Positions 35,505-45,900 of a DNA stretch of 64,000 nt are shown here, in pieces (the first letter of the stretch is position 1; every line of letters begins with the position of its first letter). The translations under genes were made by a program, and so were the position numbers. Source of the DNA: JAFGDI01 sp963662515 (GTDB lineage Bacteria > Planctomycetota > Phycisphaerae > Sedimentisphaerales > SM23-30); assembly GCA_963662515.1 (NCBI GenBank), contig OY759675.1, forward strand, positions 2,976,001 through 3,040,000. Reading direction: 5' to 3'. Under the pieces are notes generated by a model. The model searched no databases. It was not told the origin of the DNA and saw only the letters and a list, made by a program, of their open reading frames with translations.

Positions 35505-36518
35505 ATGAAAAAAGGATTATTCACCCTAATCACATGTTTAGCAATATATTGCGCTGGTAATATATCGTTTGCGGTTGACACTCAGGATACACCTGATACC
35601 CCAAAGACCGTTGTTAAAGCCGGCAACCCAGTATTCCCCGGCTGGTATGCAGACCCGGAGGCCATAGTCTATGGCGATAAATACTGGATATACCCAACCT
35701 ACTCGGCTCGCTATGAAGACCAGCTCTTTTTCGACTGCTTTTCTTCACCTGACCTGGTTAACTGGACCAAACATGAAAAAATATTAACATCCAAAGAAGT
35801 AAGCTGGGCCAACAAGGCCATGTGGGCACCCGGTGTAATATCAAAAGCAGGCAAATATTACCTCTTTTTCGGAGCTAACGATGTCCATCCCGGCGAAATT
35901 GGCGGTATAGGTGTCGCCGTGGCTGATAAGCCCGAAGGCCCTTATAAAGACCATATCGGTAAACCACTTATCAATGATGTTGTTAATGGAGCCCAACCTA
36001 TTGATCAGTTCATATTTCTTGATAAAGACGGCACTTATTACATGCTCTATGGAGGCTGGAGACATTGCAATATAGTCAAGCTCAACGACGACTTTACCGC
36101 CTTGGTGCCCTATGAAGATGGCACGATCTATAAGGAAATAACCCCGGAAAACTATGTCGAGGGTCCATTTATGTTCATTAAGGATGGTAAATACTACTTT
36201 ATGTGGTCTGAAGGCGGCTGGACTGGCCCTGATTACTCTGTAGCTTATGCCATTTCAGACTCACCTTTTGGACCGTTCAAACGCATCGGCAAAATATTGC
36301 AACAAGACCCATCGATCGCCACAGGTGCTGGTCATCATTCATGCATAAATGTGCCAGGAACTGACAAATGGTATATTGTCTATCATCGCCGGCCTCTGAC
36401 AGAACGAGATGGCAACAGCCGGGTTACCTGCATCGATGAAATGCACTTCGATGAGAACGGCTTTATAAAACCTGTCAAAATGACTTTTGAAGGCGTAAGC
36501 CCTCAATCCATAAAATAA
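35505..36518 (+). CDS. Secreted GH43-family glycoside hydrolase
   Basis: A 337-residue enzyme with a signal peptide (MKKGLFTLITCLAIYCAGNISFA) and a single five-bladed beta-propeller. The three catalytic acids of GH43 are visible: D50 in GWYADPEA (base), D167 in QPIDQF (pKa modulator), and E219 in YVEGPFMF (acid). Family members are inverting beta-xylosidases, alpha-L-arabinofuranosidases or arabinanases. The compact single-domain length suits an arabinofuranosidase or xylosidase. GGAG lies 8 bases upstream of the ATG. It is divergent from the ECF sigma gene and ends with a strong terminator, so it is a single-gene unit. Confidence 0.92.
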   Translation: MKKGLFTLITCLAIYCAGNISFAVDTQDTPDTPKTVVKAGNPVFPGWYADPEAIVYGDKYWIYPTYSARYEDQLFFDCFSSPDLVNWTKHEKILTSKEVSWANKAMWAPGVISKAGKYYLFFGANDVHPGEIGGIGVAVADKPEGPYKDHIGKPLINDVVNGAQPIDQFIFLDKDGTYYMLYGGWRHCNIVKLNDDFTALVPYEDGTIYKEITPENYVEGPFMFIKDGKYYFMWSEGGWTGPDYSVAYAISDSPFGPFKRIGKILQQDPSIATGAGHHSCINVPGTDKWYIVYHRRPLTERDGNSRVTCIDEMHFDENGFIKPVKMTFEGVSPQSIK

Positions 36519-37039
36519 AAACCAACTATAACACTGTTTGAGGAACATTCCCTTAAACAGTGTTTTTTTGTCCCTAAATAGCACTATTGTAACAAATTAG
36601 CCTTTAATTCCTTTCTGAATTTATTTAAATATTTCTTTTCTTTTGAGAATAGCAGGTTGATATAATGTAGTAATGGAAATGTGCCGATTTGCATATTGTG
36701 GCAATATCGCACAGGCCCAACACCCCTGAGCAGCATTGCTCGTCAGAAAAAAGTTAACACCACACAGTAACGACCTACTGAATAAACACTTACAAGACAT
36801 AATATATTACATCATATTCAGGCATTGGCATTGTGACAGGAAAAGAGACTAAAAATATCACCTGACATAAAATGTAATATACAAAAAAAGCATTAATACT
36901 CTATTTTTGACTATTTAAATAAATTAGTCCAATTAAAAGGAAATAAGCAATGACTCATGCCGGGATGGGCTGACGGTTTTTTAAACATCAGACCATCAAC
37001 CGAAAAAGCAAAAAGCCAGGCGAAAAGAAAGGTACTATT
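36519..37039. other. Intergenic region with terminator; otherwise empty
   Basis: About 520 bp. The GH43 terminator lies at 36530-36569. The rest is AT-rich. From about 36940 to 37030 there is an A-rich leader with GGAAATAAGC and a possible weak stem (CGGTT...AACCG), but no riboswitch family is recognised. GAAAGG precedes the M6 protease start. Confidence 0.5.
36530..36569 (+). terminator. Rho-independent terminator after GH43 gene
   Basis: AACACTGTTTGAGG pairs with CCTTAAACAGTGTT across a 7-base loop with one internal mismatch, and is followed by a T run. It lies 12 bases after the stop. Confidence 0.9.
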
Positions 37040-40000
37040 ATGATATTTTCTCGGAAGTTGTCTTTAAAATTATTTTCATTTCTTCTATTTGTTCCCCTGT
37101 TACTTCTTAATGTTGAGGCGGCCCCTGTCTTTGATCAGGCGTTTGAGTTCACCCAGCCAGATGGAACTGCGGTAACACTTATCCTGAATGGTGACGAATA
37201 CTATATAGATGCCAAAACCCAGGATGGCTTTTCAGTAGTCCGAGACGAAAAAACCGGCTGGATCTGTTACGCTGAGCTTTCAGCTGATGGCAGCGAGTTT
37301 GTATCAACTGGCATACCAGTATCGAGCAAGTTAAGCAAGAGCAGTCAGAATGAGCTGATACTTTCACCGACAAAGAGTGTGCAGAAAGACCTGAAAATAA
37401 CAACCGAATCTCGCTTGAGCAAGATTGCGGCAACAAAAAAACAGTTATTCGGCGACCGTGAAGTAATAAATGGTCTGATCCAGGATTCTGACAGCCAGAC
37501 AGAAAGTGACGAGCCGATAGTAATTACAACAAAAGCCGGGACGAATGTATTGCCAGGTCAGAATTCGCCAGCCCAGTTTAACGCTACGATAAAGGGGCTT
37601 GTAATAATAGTGGATTTTTCCGATGCCCCAGCACAATACTCTTTGCAACAATATCAGGACAAGGTCAAAAAACCTGATTTCCACTATAGCAATGGAAACG
37701 CGGCATCTTTGCGAACTTACTATGAAGATGTATCACGCGGCGTTTTTATTCTTGACCACTTCGTATATGGCATTATTCGCGCCCCAAAAACATTTGCTGA
37801 ATATGATGCCGAAGGCTATGCCAACGGTGCTCAGGAACTGCTGGGTTATTGTATGAATAAAATGGATGCTGAAGGCTTTGATTTTAGTCAGCTTTCAACC
37901 AACTCTTCCGGCGAAATAAAGGCTCTCGCTATAATGTACACCGGTAACCCGGCAGCCTGGGCCAAGGGTATGTGGTGGCATGCCAGCGGTTGGGGAGGTT
38001 TTAGTGCTGACGGAGTACATACCGGACCATACTGTACTGACACTGCAAATAACCTTAACCCGGGAACTCTTATCCACGAGCATGGCCACATGGCGGCTAA
38101 ATGGCCAGATACATATAGTTATGTTGGCGGCGAACCCGGCACCTGGGGCGTAATGGGCGGTGGTTATTGCGATTTGCCTAACCCATACTTCCTGTATCGC
38201 AACGGCTGGCTTGATGGCGAAAATATCTACGGCAGCCCGGCATTATACAGCATGAATTCAACCAATGCTCACTTTGCATATTTCTACTACGATACAACTC
38301 AGCCTAAGGAATTTTATATAATTAAGCCTTATACTAAAAGTCTGCTATACTGTCCCAGCCTGCCGGATGAAGGTATGTCAATATGGCGTATATATACCGA
38401 TGGTGATAACGCTAACTACCCAGATAAAGACAGATATGTTGAGCTGGTACATGCCAATAATGTAGATACACAAAAGAATAGCAATGTACTATTTAAATCG
38501 GGCGGCCTGCTTGACCGTTTTACATCTACTACCACCCCATCTTCCAACTGGAAATTCGGAGTTAAGAGCGGTCTGCCCTCTGGCTTTGATGTGACCGGGA
38601 TAAGTGTTCCAGACACTACCATGAACTTCACACTGGGCAGTACCCCAAAGCCAGTGCCACACTATCAATTCAACGGCAATTTCAATGACTCATCAGACAG
38701 TGGCCTGACAGCAACCGGCTATAACTTCCCGGCATCAGGCTTATGGAGTTCTGATACTTATAAAGGTACTTATTACGATCTTGGCCAGGCACTTTCGTTT
38801 GATGGTGTGGATGACTACATTTCCTGCCCGGCTTCAGTTGCCAGTAGCAGTAAACAGACGATCTCTATGTGGGTCAGACCGCAGGTTCAGGCTAACATGG
38901 TTATCCTGGATAAATTCCCGGCCAATGACAGCGGAACAGGATTTAACATAAGTATGACTGATGCTGGTAAGGTCAAATTCCGGATCGGCAGTCAGAGTAA
39001 TTATTCTGAGCTGGTTACAACCAGTGCAGTTTATGAGCCAGGCCGCTGGGTTAATATTCTTTGTACCTATGAAAGCGGCACGGCGATTATATTTATCAAC
39101 GGTCAGGTTCGCATGGTCAAAAGAGGTATAACCCAGACCATGGTTAACGGTGTAAACTTATACATGGGTATTGCCCAGGCAGTTGACACCAGCTACAAAT
39201 TCAATGGCCAGCTGGACGATGTTCGTTTCTATAACCAAGTCATTGAAGCTGGCGCAATCAAGAATCTTGACGGCTTGAAGTTTAAACCGGAAAAAGGACC
39301 AATAGTCATGCTGTCTCTGGATGAGACCAGTGGCACAAACGCCGTTGACCTCAGCGGTAATAGCAATAATGGAAGCCTAAAAAGTGGCATGACCTTCGAC
39401 GACAATACCGTTGCCGGGCAAGTAGGAAACGCCCTTTCTTTCGACGGTGTTGACGATTATATTTCTCTGAACCCGGAAGGGATGCGAAATCTCAACGATG
39501 GTATAAGTTTCTCTTTTTGGACCTACCCTCGGACTGTACAGAACTGGGCAAGATTTTTTGACTTTGGTAATGGCTCACCCTCAGATAACATCGTCATTAG
39601 CCGCTATGGAACATCAGACGATCTGAATGTAGAAATATACAATGGCGGAACAAGCGGTGGCAAGATATTAGCCCCCGGAGCGATCGAACTGAATAAGTGG
39701 CAGTTCTTTGCAATTACGATCGACAATTCCGGATCGGTAAGAATAGCTAAAAATGGTGTTGTTATCAAAACAGGCAATACTATAGCCACACCACAAGTAT
39801 ATCGAAAGAACCTCTACATTGGCAAAAGTAACTGGTCCGCTGATAAGTATTTTGACGGCATAATGGATGACATCAGAATCTACAACTATAAACTCAGCGA
39901 CACTGAAGCTCTGGATATATACCAGAATAATCGGCTTGATGCTCCTATACCATTTAACGGAAACACAACTGTATCACCAGAGGTGGTCCTGCAATTTATA

Positions 40001-42379
40001 CCGTCAACCTATGCTGTGGCTCACGATATTTACTTCGGCACTAAATATGCCGCGGTGGCCAGCGCAACTCAGCAGTCAGCTGAATATAAAGGCCGTAAGA
40101 AAATCAACAAGTATAATCCGGTAAATCTGGATGCCTGGTGTGAATATTTCTGGCGTGTGGATGAAGTTATGCCAGATGGCAGTATCAGAACTGGCAGCGT
40201 CTGGAGTTTCAAGACTATAGGCAGTATCCAACGACAGATCTGGACTGGCCTGAGCACAGCTAACCAAATAACAGCACTTACCAGCTCGGCTAATTACCCC
40301 AATAACCCCAGTCTGATAACTGAACTATCGACATTCGAAATACCAACTAACTATGCTGAAACATACGGTACAAAGGTTCATGGTTTGTTAGTACCGGCTA
40401 CAACAGGTAGCTACAAGTTCTGGATATCAGGTGACGATGAAGTAGAATTATGGCTGAGTACGACTTCCAGCCCGACCAATCTGGTTAAGAGAGCCTGGAT
40501 CTACGGCACATGTTCAAGAGAAAGAAGCTTTGACCAGTTCAGTACCCAGGCCTCAGCATATATCACTTTGCAGGCTAATCAGCCATACTATATTATGGCT
40601 CTGCACAAAGAAGGAGTAGGCGGTGACCATCTGGCTGTCGCCTGGCAAGGACCAGATAGTCCAACAAGATCAATAATAGACACATTCTATATTCGCCCAC
40701 CACAAGAAAATGAATGGCCAGGCTTTACACAGGCAGCACCAGTTTCACTGACTGCTCGTGAATCAACCTTGTTCAATATGGCCATACCAATGGTAGCAAC
40801 TGATGCTAATGGCGATTCTCTGAGTTATGGCATTTCTAATGGCCCTGACTGGCTCTATGTAAATAATAACATGCTGACAGGCACGCCTGATAATGGCGAT
40901 GTAGGACTTAATAGTTTCACTTTAAGGGTCAGTGATGGCAAAGGCGGCATTGATGAAGCCGACATCTCTGTTAATGTAGCCGATATTTATTCCGGAACTA
41001 TGGGAATGCCGGACTTGGCTGGCATGGCAAGTGAATGGCTCAGCGAAACACTGAATAATCCGGCCGACATCAACAGTAACAGTATCGTTGACATGGCCGA
41101 TTTTGGCATGCTTACAAATCAATGGCAGTCTGGTATAGTAAATGGTCTGGTCGCTCACTGGACCTTCGACGATGTCACCGGTTTGACCGTAAGAGATAGC
41201 TACGGCAGTTACCATGGAACAATGACCAATATGCCCAACAGTAACAGGGTTAGTGGAAAACTCAATAATGGCATGTTCTTCGACGGCATTAATGATTATG
41301 TTGAAATCCCCGGCTTCAAAGGCATAACCGGCGGACAGAGCAGAACCTGTAGTGCCTGGATAAAGACTACCAAAGCTGGTGGCCAGATTGTAAACTGGGG
41401 CAATAATCTCAAAGGTGAAAGATGGACTGTCAGAGTCAATAATGATGGCACACTCAGAACTGAAGTTTATGATGGTTATAAATTTGGTACCACATTTATT
41501 GCTGACGGCAAGTGGCATCATGTAGCGGTTGTAATGGAAAATGATGGTTCACCCGATATAAGTGAACTTCGGCTTTATGTTGATGGAGAAATTGAAACTA
41601 CAGGTGGAGTTTTACCTTGCCAAATTAACTCATCCGATATCAATAATGTAAGAATTGGCGTTAATGTTCTCTCTCCAAACTACTTCCATGGCATAATCGA
41701 TGAAGTTAAAATATTCGATATTGCTCTAACAGATGATTATATCAAATACTCACTTTATAACTTGAAACAATTAGCTCTGAGCTTTAACGAAACAGATGGA
41801 CCTGTAACTTCAGATAGTTCTGGAAATTCGCGTAACGGCACACTAGTTAACGGCCCTTTATGGCAAGCTAACGGCCGGAAAAAGGGCTGTCTGGCATTTG
41901 ATGGCATAGATGACCATGTCTTAGTGTCCGGATACACTGGTATATCAGGATCTGCAAGCAGAACATGCTCTGCCTGGATTAAGTCAACCAAAGTAAATGG
42001 CCAGATCATAAACTGGGGCAATAATCTTACTGGCGAAAGGTGGACTATCAGAATTAACAATGATGGTACACTAAGAACTGAGATATATGATGGTTATAAG
42101 TTCGGCACAAAATATATAGCAGACGGAAACTGGCATCATATTGCCGTAGTTCTGGCTGATGATGGTTCGGCAGATATAAGCGAAGTACAGCTTTATGTAG
42201 ATGGCAAACTGGAATCAACTGGTGGACTATTACCATGCCAGATCAATTCATCTGACATTAATGAAGTCAGGATCGGAGTGAATGTATTATCACCTAATTA
42301 TTTCCAAGGTCTCATCGACGAGGTAAATATTATCGATCGAGCACTTACTTCGGATGAGATTTTACAGCTGTCCAGGTAA
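37040..42379 (+). CDS. Giant secreted M6-type metalloprotease with LamG, PA14 and dockerin-like modules
   Basis: A 1779-residue exported protein with a signal peptide (1-27). An M6 (immune-inhibitor-A-like) metallopeptidase domain covers about 170-520, with the zinc motif HEHGH at 346-350 and GTWGVMGGGYCDLPNPY just after. Then follow LamG1 (about 540-740), LamG2 (754-964), an Fn3-like module (967-1060), PA14 (1064-1220), a cadherin/Ig-like repeat (1233-1315), a dockerin-like half-repeat (1325-1362, DINSNSIVDMADF), LamG3 (1367-1573) and LamG4 (1575-1779). LamG3 and LamG4 are near duplicates. It probably cleaves protein in a glycan-rich matrix while binding polysaccharide, but the substrate is unknown. 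It has its own terminator and no co-oriented gene close upstream. Confidence 0.88.
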   Translation: MIFSRKLSLKLFSFLLFVPLLLLNVEAAPVFDQAFEFTQPDGTAVTLILNGDEYYIDAKTQDGFSVVRDEKTGWICYAELSADGSEFVSTGIPVSSKLSKSSQNELILSPTKSVQKDLKITTESRLSKIAATKKQLFGDREVINGLIQDSDSQTESDEPIVITTKAGTNVLPGQNSPAQFNATIKGLVIIVDFSDAPAQYSLQQYQDKVKKPDFHYSNGNAASLRTYYEDVSRGVFILDHFVYGIIRAPKTFAEYDAEGYANGAQELLGYCMNKMDAEGFDFSQLSTNSSGEIKALAIMYTGNPAAWAKGMWWHASGWGGFSADGVHTGPYCTDTANNLNPGTLIHEHGHMAAKWPDTYSYVGGEPGTWGVMGGGYCDLPNPYFLYRNGWLDGENIYGSPALYSMNSTNAHFAYFYYDTTQPKEFYIIKPYTKSLLYCPSLPDEGMSIWRIYTDGDNANYPDKDRYVELVHANNVDTQKNSNVLFKSGGLLDRFTSTTTPSSNWKFGVKSGLPSGFDVTGISVPDTTMNFTLGSTPKPVPHYQFNGNFNDSSDSGLTATGYNFPASGLWSSDTYKGTYYDLGQALSFDGVDDYISCPASVASSSKQTISMWVRPQVQANMVILDKFPANDSGTGFNISMTDAGKVKFRIGSQSNYSELVTTSAVYEPGRWVNILCTYESGTAIIFINGQVRMVKRGITQTMVNGVNLYMGIAQAVDTSYKFNGQLDDVRFYNQVIEAGAIKNLDGLKFKPEKGPIVMLSLDETSGTNAVDLSGNSNNGSLKSGMTFDDNTVAGQVGNALSFDGVDDYISLNPEGMRNLNDGISFSFWTYPRTVQNWARFFDFGNGSPSDNIVISRYGTSDDLNVEIYNGGTSGGKILAPGAIELNKWQFFAITIDNSGSVRIAKNGVVIKTGNTIATPQVYRKNLYIGKSNWSADKYFDGIMDDIRIYNYKLSDTEALDIYQNNRLDAPIPFNGNTTVSPEVVLQFIPSTYAVAHDIYFGTKYAAVASATQQSAEYKGRKKINKYNPVNLDAWCEYFWRVDEVMPDGSIRTGSVWSFKTIGSIQRQIWTGLSTANQITALTSSANYPNNPSLITELSTFEIPTNYAETYGTKVHGLLVPATTGSYKFWISGDDEVELWLSTTSSPTNLVKRAWIYGTCSRERSFDQFSTQASAYITLQANQPYYIMALHKEGVGGDHLAVAWQGPDSPTRSIIDTFYIRPPQENEWPGFTQAAPVSLTARESTLFNMAIPMVATDANGDSLSYGISNGPDWLYVNNNMLTGTPDNGDVGLNSFTLRVSDGKGGIDEADISVNVADIYSGTMGMPDLAGMASEWLSETLNNPADINSNSIVDMADFGMLTNQWQSGIVNGLVAHWTFDDVTGLTVRDSYGSYHGTMTNMPNSNRVSGKLNNGMFFDGINDYVEIPGFKGITGGQSRTCSAWIKTTKAGGQIVNWGNNLKGERWTVRVNNDGTLRTEVYDGYKFGTTFIADGKWHHVAVVMENDGSPDISELRLYVDGEIETTGGVLPCQINSSDINNVRIGVNVLSPNYFHGIIDEVKIFDIALTDDYIKYSLYNLKQLALSFNETDGPVTSDSSGNSRNGTLVNGPLWQANGRKKGCLAFDGIDDHVLVSGYTGISGSASRTCSAWIKSTKVNGQIINWGNNLTGERWTIRINNDGTLRTEIYDGYKFGTKYIADGNWHHIAVVLADDGSADISEVQLYVDGKLESTGGLLPCQINSSDINEVRIGVNVLSPNYFQGLIDEVNIIDRALTSDEILQLSR

Positions 42380-42400
42380 ACAATCCTATATAAATATTTC

Positions 42401-42440
42401 AAAGGCCATCGGTTAAAATCTAGCTGATGGCCTTTTTTAT
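42401..42440 (+). terminator. Rho-independent terminator after the M6 protease gene
   Basis: A perfect 10-bp stem (AAAGGCCATC with GATGGCCTTT), extended by G-U pairs, is followed by TTTATTTTTT. It lies 22 bases past the stop and immediately before the blaI promoter. Confidence 0.92.
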
Positions 42441-42449
42441 TTTTTCTGC

Positions 42450-42478
42450 TTGACAACTCTACACTTGTCGAATATATT
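42450..42478 (+). promoter_or_regulatory. blaI promoter with overlapping BlaI-type operator
   Basis: A near-consensus promoter: TTGACA (42450-42455), 17 bp, TATATT (42473-42478). The spacer holds TACACTTGTC (42460-42469), one base from the BlaI/MecI core TACAnnTGTA. This lies within a wider inverted repeat, TTGACAA (42450-42456) and TTGTCGA (42465-42471). Repressor binding here would block polymerase. Autoregulation is inferred. Confidence 0.7.
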
Positions 42479-42528
42479 TTATTCATGTAGTTTGCATTCT
42501 ATAACCATCAATAACCTATGGTGATATC

Positions 42529-42918
42529 ATGACCGAAAAAGTTGAAATTGAAAAAACAGAGATGACCGAGGCGGAATGGGCCATAATGGAGGTAGTCTGG
42601 GATAATTGCCCTTGCGCTGCCGGGACGGTGCAGGAGGCGTTGGCAGATAGTAAAGGCTGGGCCTATAGTACGGTAAAGACCACTATGGACCGCATGGTGA
42701 AAAAGGGGTTGCTCCAGATCGAAAAGATACGGAATTTGCAATTGTTCAGCCCATGCATCAGTCAGGATCAGGCCCGGACGGGTGAATTCCGCAAAATGCT
42801 CACCAGGGCATTTAACGGGGCACTTACCCCTATGATGCAGTTCGTTCTGGATAGCGAAAAGCTTAGTAAAGCAGAAATGCAGGCTCTAAAAAAACTGGTC
42901 GAGGACAAGCTAAAATAA
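42529..42918 (+). CDS. blaI: BlaI/MecI-family transcriptional repressor
   Basis: A 129-residue winged-helix repressor. The pattern MTEAEWAIMEVVWDN, GTVQEAL, WAYSTVKTTMDRMVKKGLL and the C-terminal dimer helices are classic for BlaI. In beta-lactam systems a BlaR1 protease signal leads to BlaI cleavage and derepression. The BlaR1-like gene follows 54 bp downstream. No beta-lactamase or PBP2a gene is present, so the pair probably controls other functions, most simply its own operon. A near-consensus promoter with a BlaI-type operator lies just upstream. Confidence 0.92.
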   Translation: MTEKVEIEKTEMTEAEWAIMEVVWDNCPCAAGTVQEALADSKGWAYSTVKTTMDRMVKKGLLQIEKIRNLQLFSPCISQDQARTGEFRKMLTRAFNGALTPMMQFVLDSEKLSKAEMQALKKLVEDKLK

Positions 42919-42972
42919 CAATTCAGGGATAGGTCCTGCTTTTACGCCGGGCCACAAGGAAGGAAGTCGAAT

Positions 42973-45900
42973 ATGACAATGGTTGAATATATCAATAATA
43001 TCGGTAACTGGTTCTGTGATAATAGCTTAAGAATGCTGATACAGTCTGGCGTTCTCGTATTGGTTCTTTATGCAGTTGATCTTCTGATCCGCAAACGGGT
43101 GCGGGCGGTGGTTCGCTATTGCATGTGGATGCTGGTACTGGTTAAGCTGGTACTACCAACCACACTAAGTGTGCCCACTGGCCTGGGATACTGGGTCGAT
43201 CTCAAGGATAAACAGCTTATCACAAAGCAGGAACCAGCTCCGGCGGCTATACCAGCTGTAGCAACTAATATCACCAGTCCGAAATTGAGCACAGACAAAC
43301 CCACCGGCGTTGAAAGCATGCCGGGCACAAATACAACGGCAACCCAGGCCCAACCTGCCCTGCCTGAGCTGCAAGTTGCTGAAAATACGGCAATTACCGC
43401 CCCGGCAGTAGCGATTCCCCCCTCTGCCTCTGAGCCGGTCACCATTCGCGGCTGGCTGTTTCTGGGCTGGCTGGTGGGTGTATTAGTCCTGACAGTGCTG
43501 TTCCTGCAGAGATACTGGTTTGTCAGAAGCCTGATCGCACAAAGCCGCCGGGCAACTGAGCCAGAAACCATAGCCCTGCTGGATTCATGCCGGGAATTGC
43601 TGGATATGCCCCAGGCTGTCGAAATGCGGCTGACCAATAATATGCTCAGCCCGGCAGTATGTGGGCTGACCAAACCTGTGGTACTTATGCCGGTCGAACT
43701 GCTCAACAGTCTGGAGCCGGAAAAGCTGCAATCGGTATTGCTGCATGAACTTTGCCATATCAAGCGGCGTGACCTATGGGTCAACCTGGCCCAGTCGCTC
43801 CTGCAGATACTGTATTTCTTCAATCCTATGCTCTGGCTGGCCAATATCATCATCCGGCAGGTCCGGGAAAAGGCCGTCGATGAAATGGTACTGAGCAAGC
43901 TTGGCAGCGGGTCAAAAATCTACTGCAATACCCTGATCGACATCGCCGGCATAGCCTTTACCCGCCCACACCTGAGCCTGCGACTGATAGGCGTAGTAGA
44001 ATCAAAATCCGCCCTGCAAGACCGGATAAAACACATTATCGCCCGCCCCCTGCCCAAATCAGCCCGACTCGGCTGGATCAGCACCGCAGCGGTATTAGTA
44101 ATGGCGGCAGTTCTGCTGCCGATGGCAAAAGGAACAGAGCAGGATAAAACAGATGCTGATAATGCGAAGACCTCTATTTCCACAGACAAAAACAATGAAG
44201 ATGTAACACCTGACAATACCAATAAAGGCTGCATAGCCCAATTACCCGGCGGTGTTACTCTTGAACTGATAGGCGTATGCGATCTGTTAAACGATAGCAA
44301 GAAATGGTGGTCGCCCGATGGCACACATGAAATTCCTCTCATTGATTATTATTACGATCCACAAACCAAGGTGGAAAATTCACGCAATCTTTATGCTCTA
44401 GCCCTGAAGACTTCTAACTGGGATGCATCAGATGTTCATATATACGGCGTTTCTTCTAACGACATTCTCTATTCATACTTCCCCAGATTCGAGGATGAAG
44501 CCAGAACCAAATTAAGATCTATACAATGTCTGCGTGCAAATATTGACAGCAGTAAAACACATGAAACATTTACCATTGAACTTGGAGTTGGTAAATGGAA
44601 ATTTACTGCCGACGGCGGCCTACCCGATTTCCCTGAGGGTGGAAGCAGCACTTTGGATAATATTTTTAACCGACAAGTACGCCATAATGGTATTAAAGAG
44701 AGTAATGGCGAAACCGAAGTTAGTGTTCTTCATCTGATCGATAAGAATTATGATTGCCGGATCGTTGCCATTGGCAAAGATGGAAAAACATATTGTCCAA
44801 CTTATACATCAAATCTTGACAATGATATAAGAGAGTGCAGGTCATCATTCGATGTGCCACTTGCCAATATACAAGGGTTTTCTCTTGAGACCCGCCCGCG
44901 GACTTATATTACCTTTGAAAATGTAGCTTTACGCCAGGGTGAAAAGACTGAGGTAAAAGTTTCAACTCAAACGACAAATGACACTATTAAATTTGAGCCA
45001 AAAGTAAACCCAGTTAATTCAACCGAACTTACCGGCCACTGGGAAATGGCCAGTATAAGCGGTGATGGGGCTGATACTGTAACCAAAATCGTCTTCGATT
45101 TCAAACCGGGTAATATGCTCACCATCGACGCGGAAACAAATGATGGCCCCAGGCATCTTATCGCCAGCTATACTTTGGACGATAGCAAGATAGAAATCAT
45201 TAACCAGGGCGATAACCATACAATATTCACCGGATCAGTTGACAATAATACGCTGGACCTCTTAGAAACCAGTGAAGGTGGCAAGCTGGTAATGAAGAAA
45301 GTGGAGAATGACGACTCTGCTTCGGGGACAAATGGCGACAGCAATATGACCGAGCTAACCGGCCGCTGGGAAATGGCCAGTATGACCGGTGAAGAAGCAG
45401 CCTCAGTTTCATCTGTGGTTATTGACTTCAAACCCGGTAATATGCTCATGATCGATGCCATAACTGACGATGGAAGCAGTCATGGACTCTGTCGCTACAC
45501 TCTCGAAAACAGCAAAATTGAGATCATTGATGATGCTGAAAATGAGAAGATACTGATCGGTTTTGTCAATATTGACACCATGGAATTACTGGGCACTGAC
45601 TCAGATAGCAAGATTATTATGAAGAAGGACAAAATCGCCCACCAAAGCGAAGTTAACCTTACCGGCAGCACCTGGGAATTGACCGGCATAACCGGCAACG
45701 GAGCCGATGCTTATCGTTCAGCAAAGCTCTATGTTGAATCTGACAACATGGTAAGACTGGAAGCCGAAATGACTAATGGCCCGGTTACTGTTTATGGTGC
45801 ATACAGCATAAATAACGATACTATATCCATAACCAATACTGAAAACGGTTTTGTAATGTCTGGTACAATAAACGGACATACCATGTCGCTGTCATCAGCC

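Noticed and set aside
36900..37039. Cyclic di-GMP or other riboswitch before the M6 protease gene
   Set aside because: A-rich leader with GCAAAAAGCC, but the conserved core of known riboswitch classes and a terminator/antiterminator pair are missing.
43116..43898. 260-residue minus-strand ORF over the BlaR1-like gene
   Set aside because: Antisense to the M56 domain; Ser/Thr/Arg-rich composition typical of a shadow frame.
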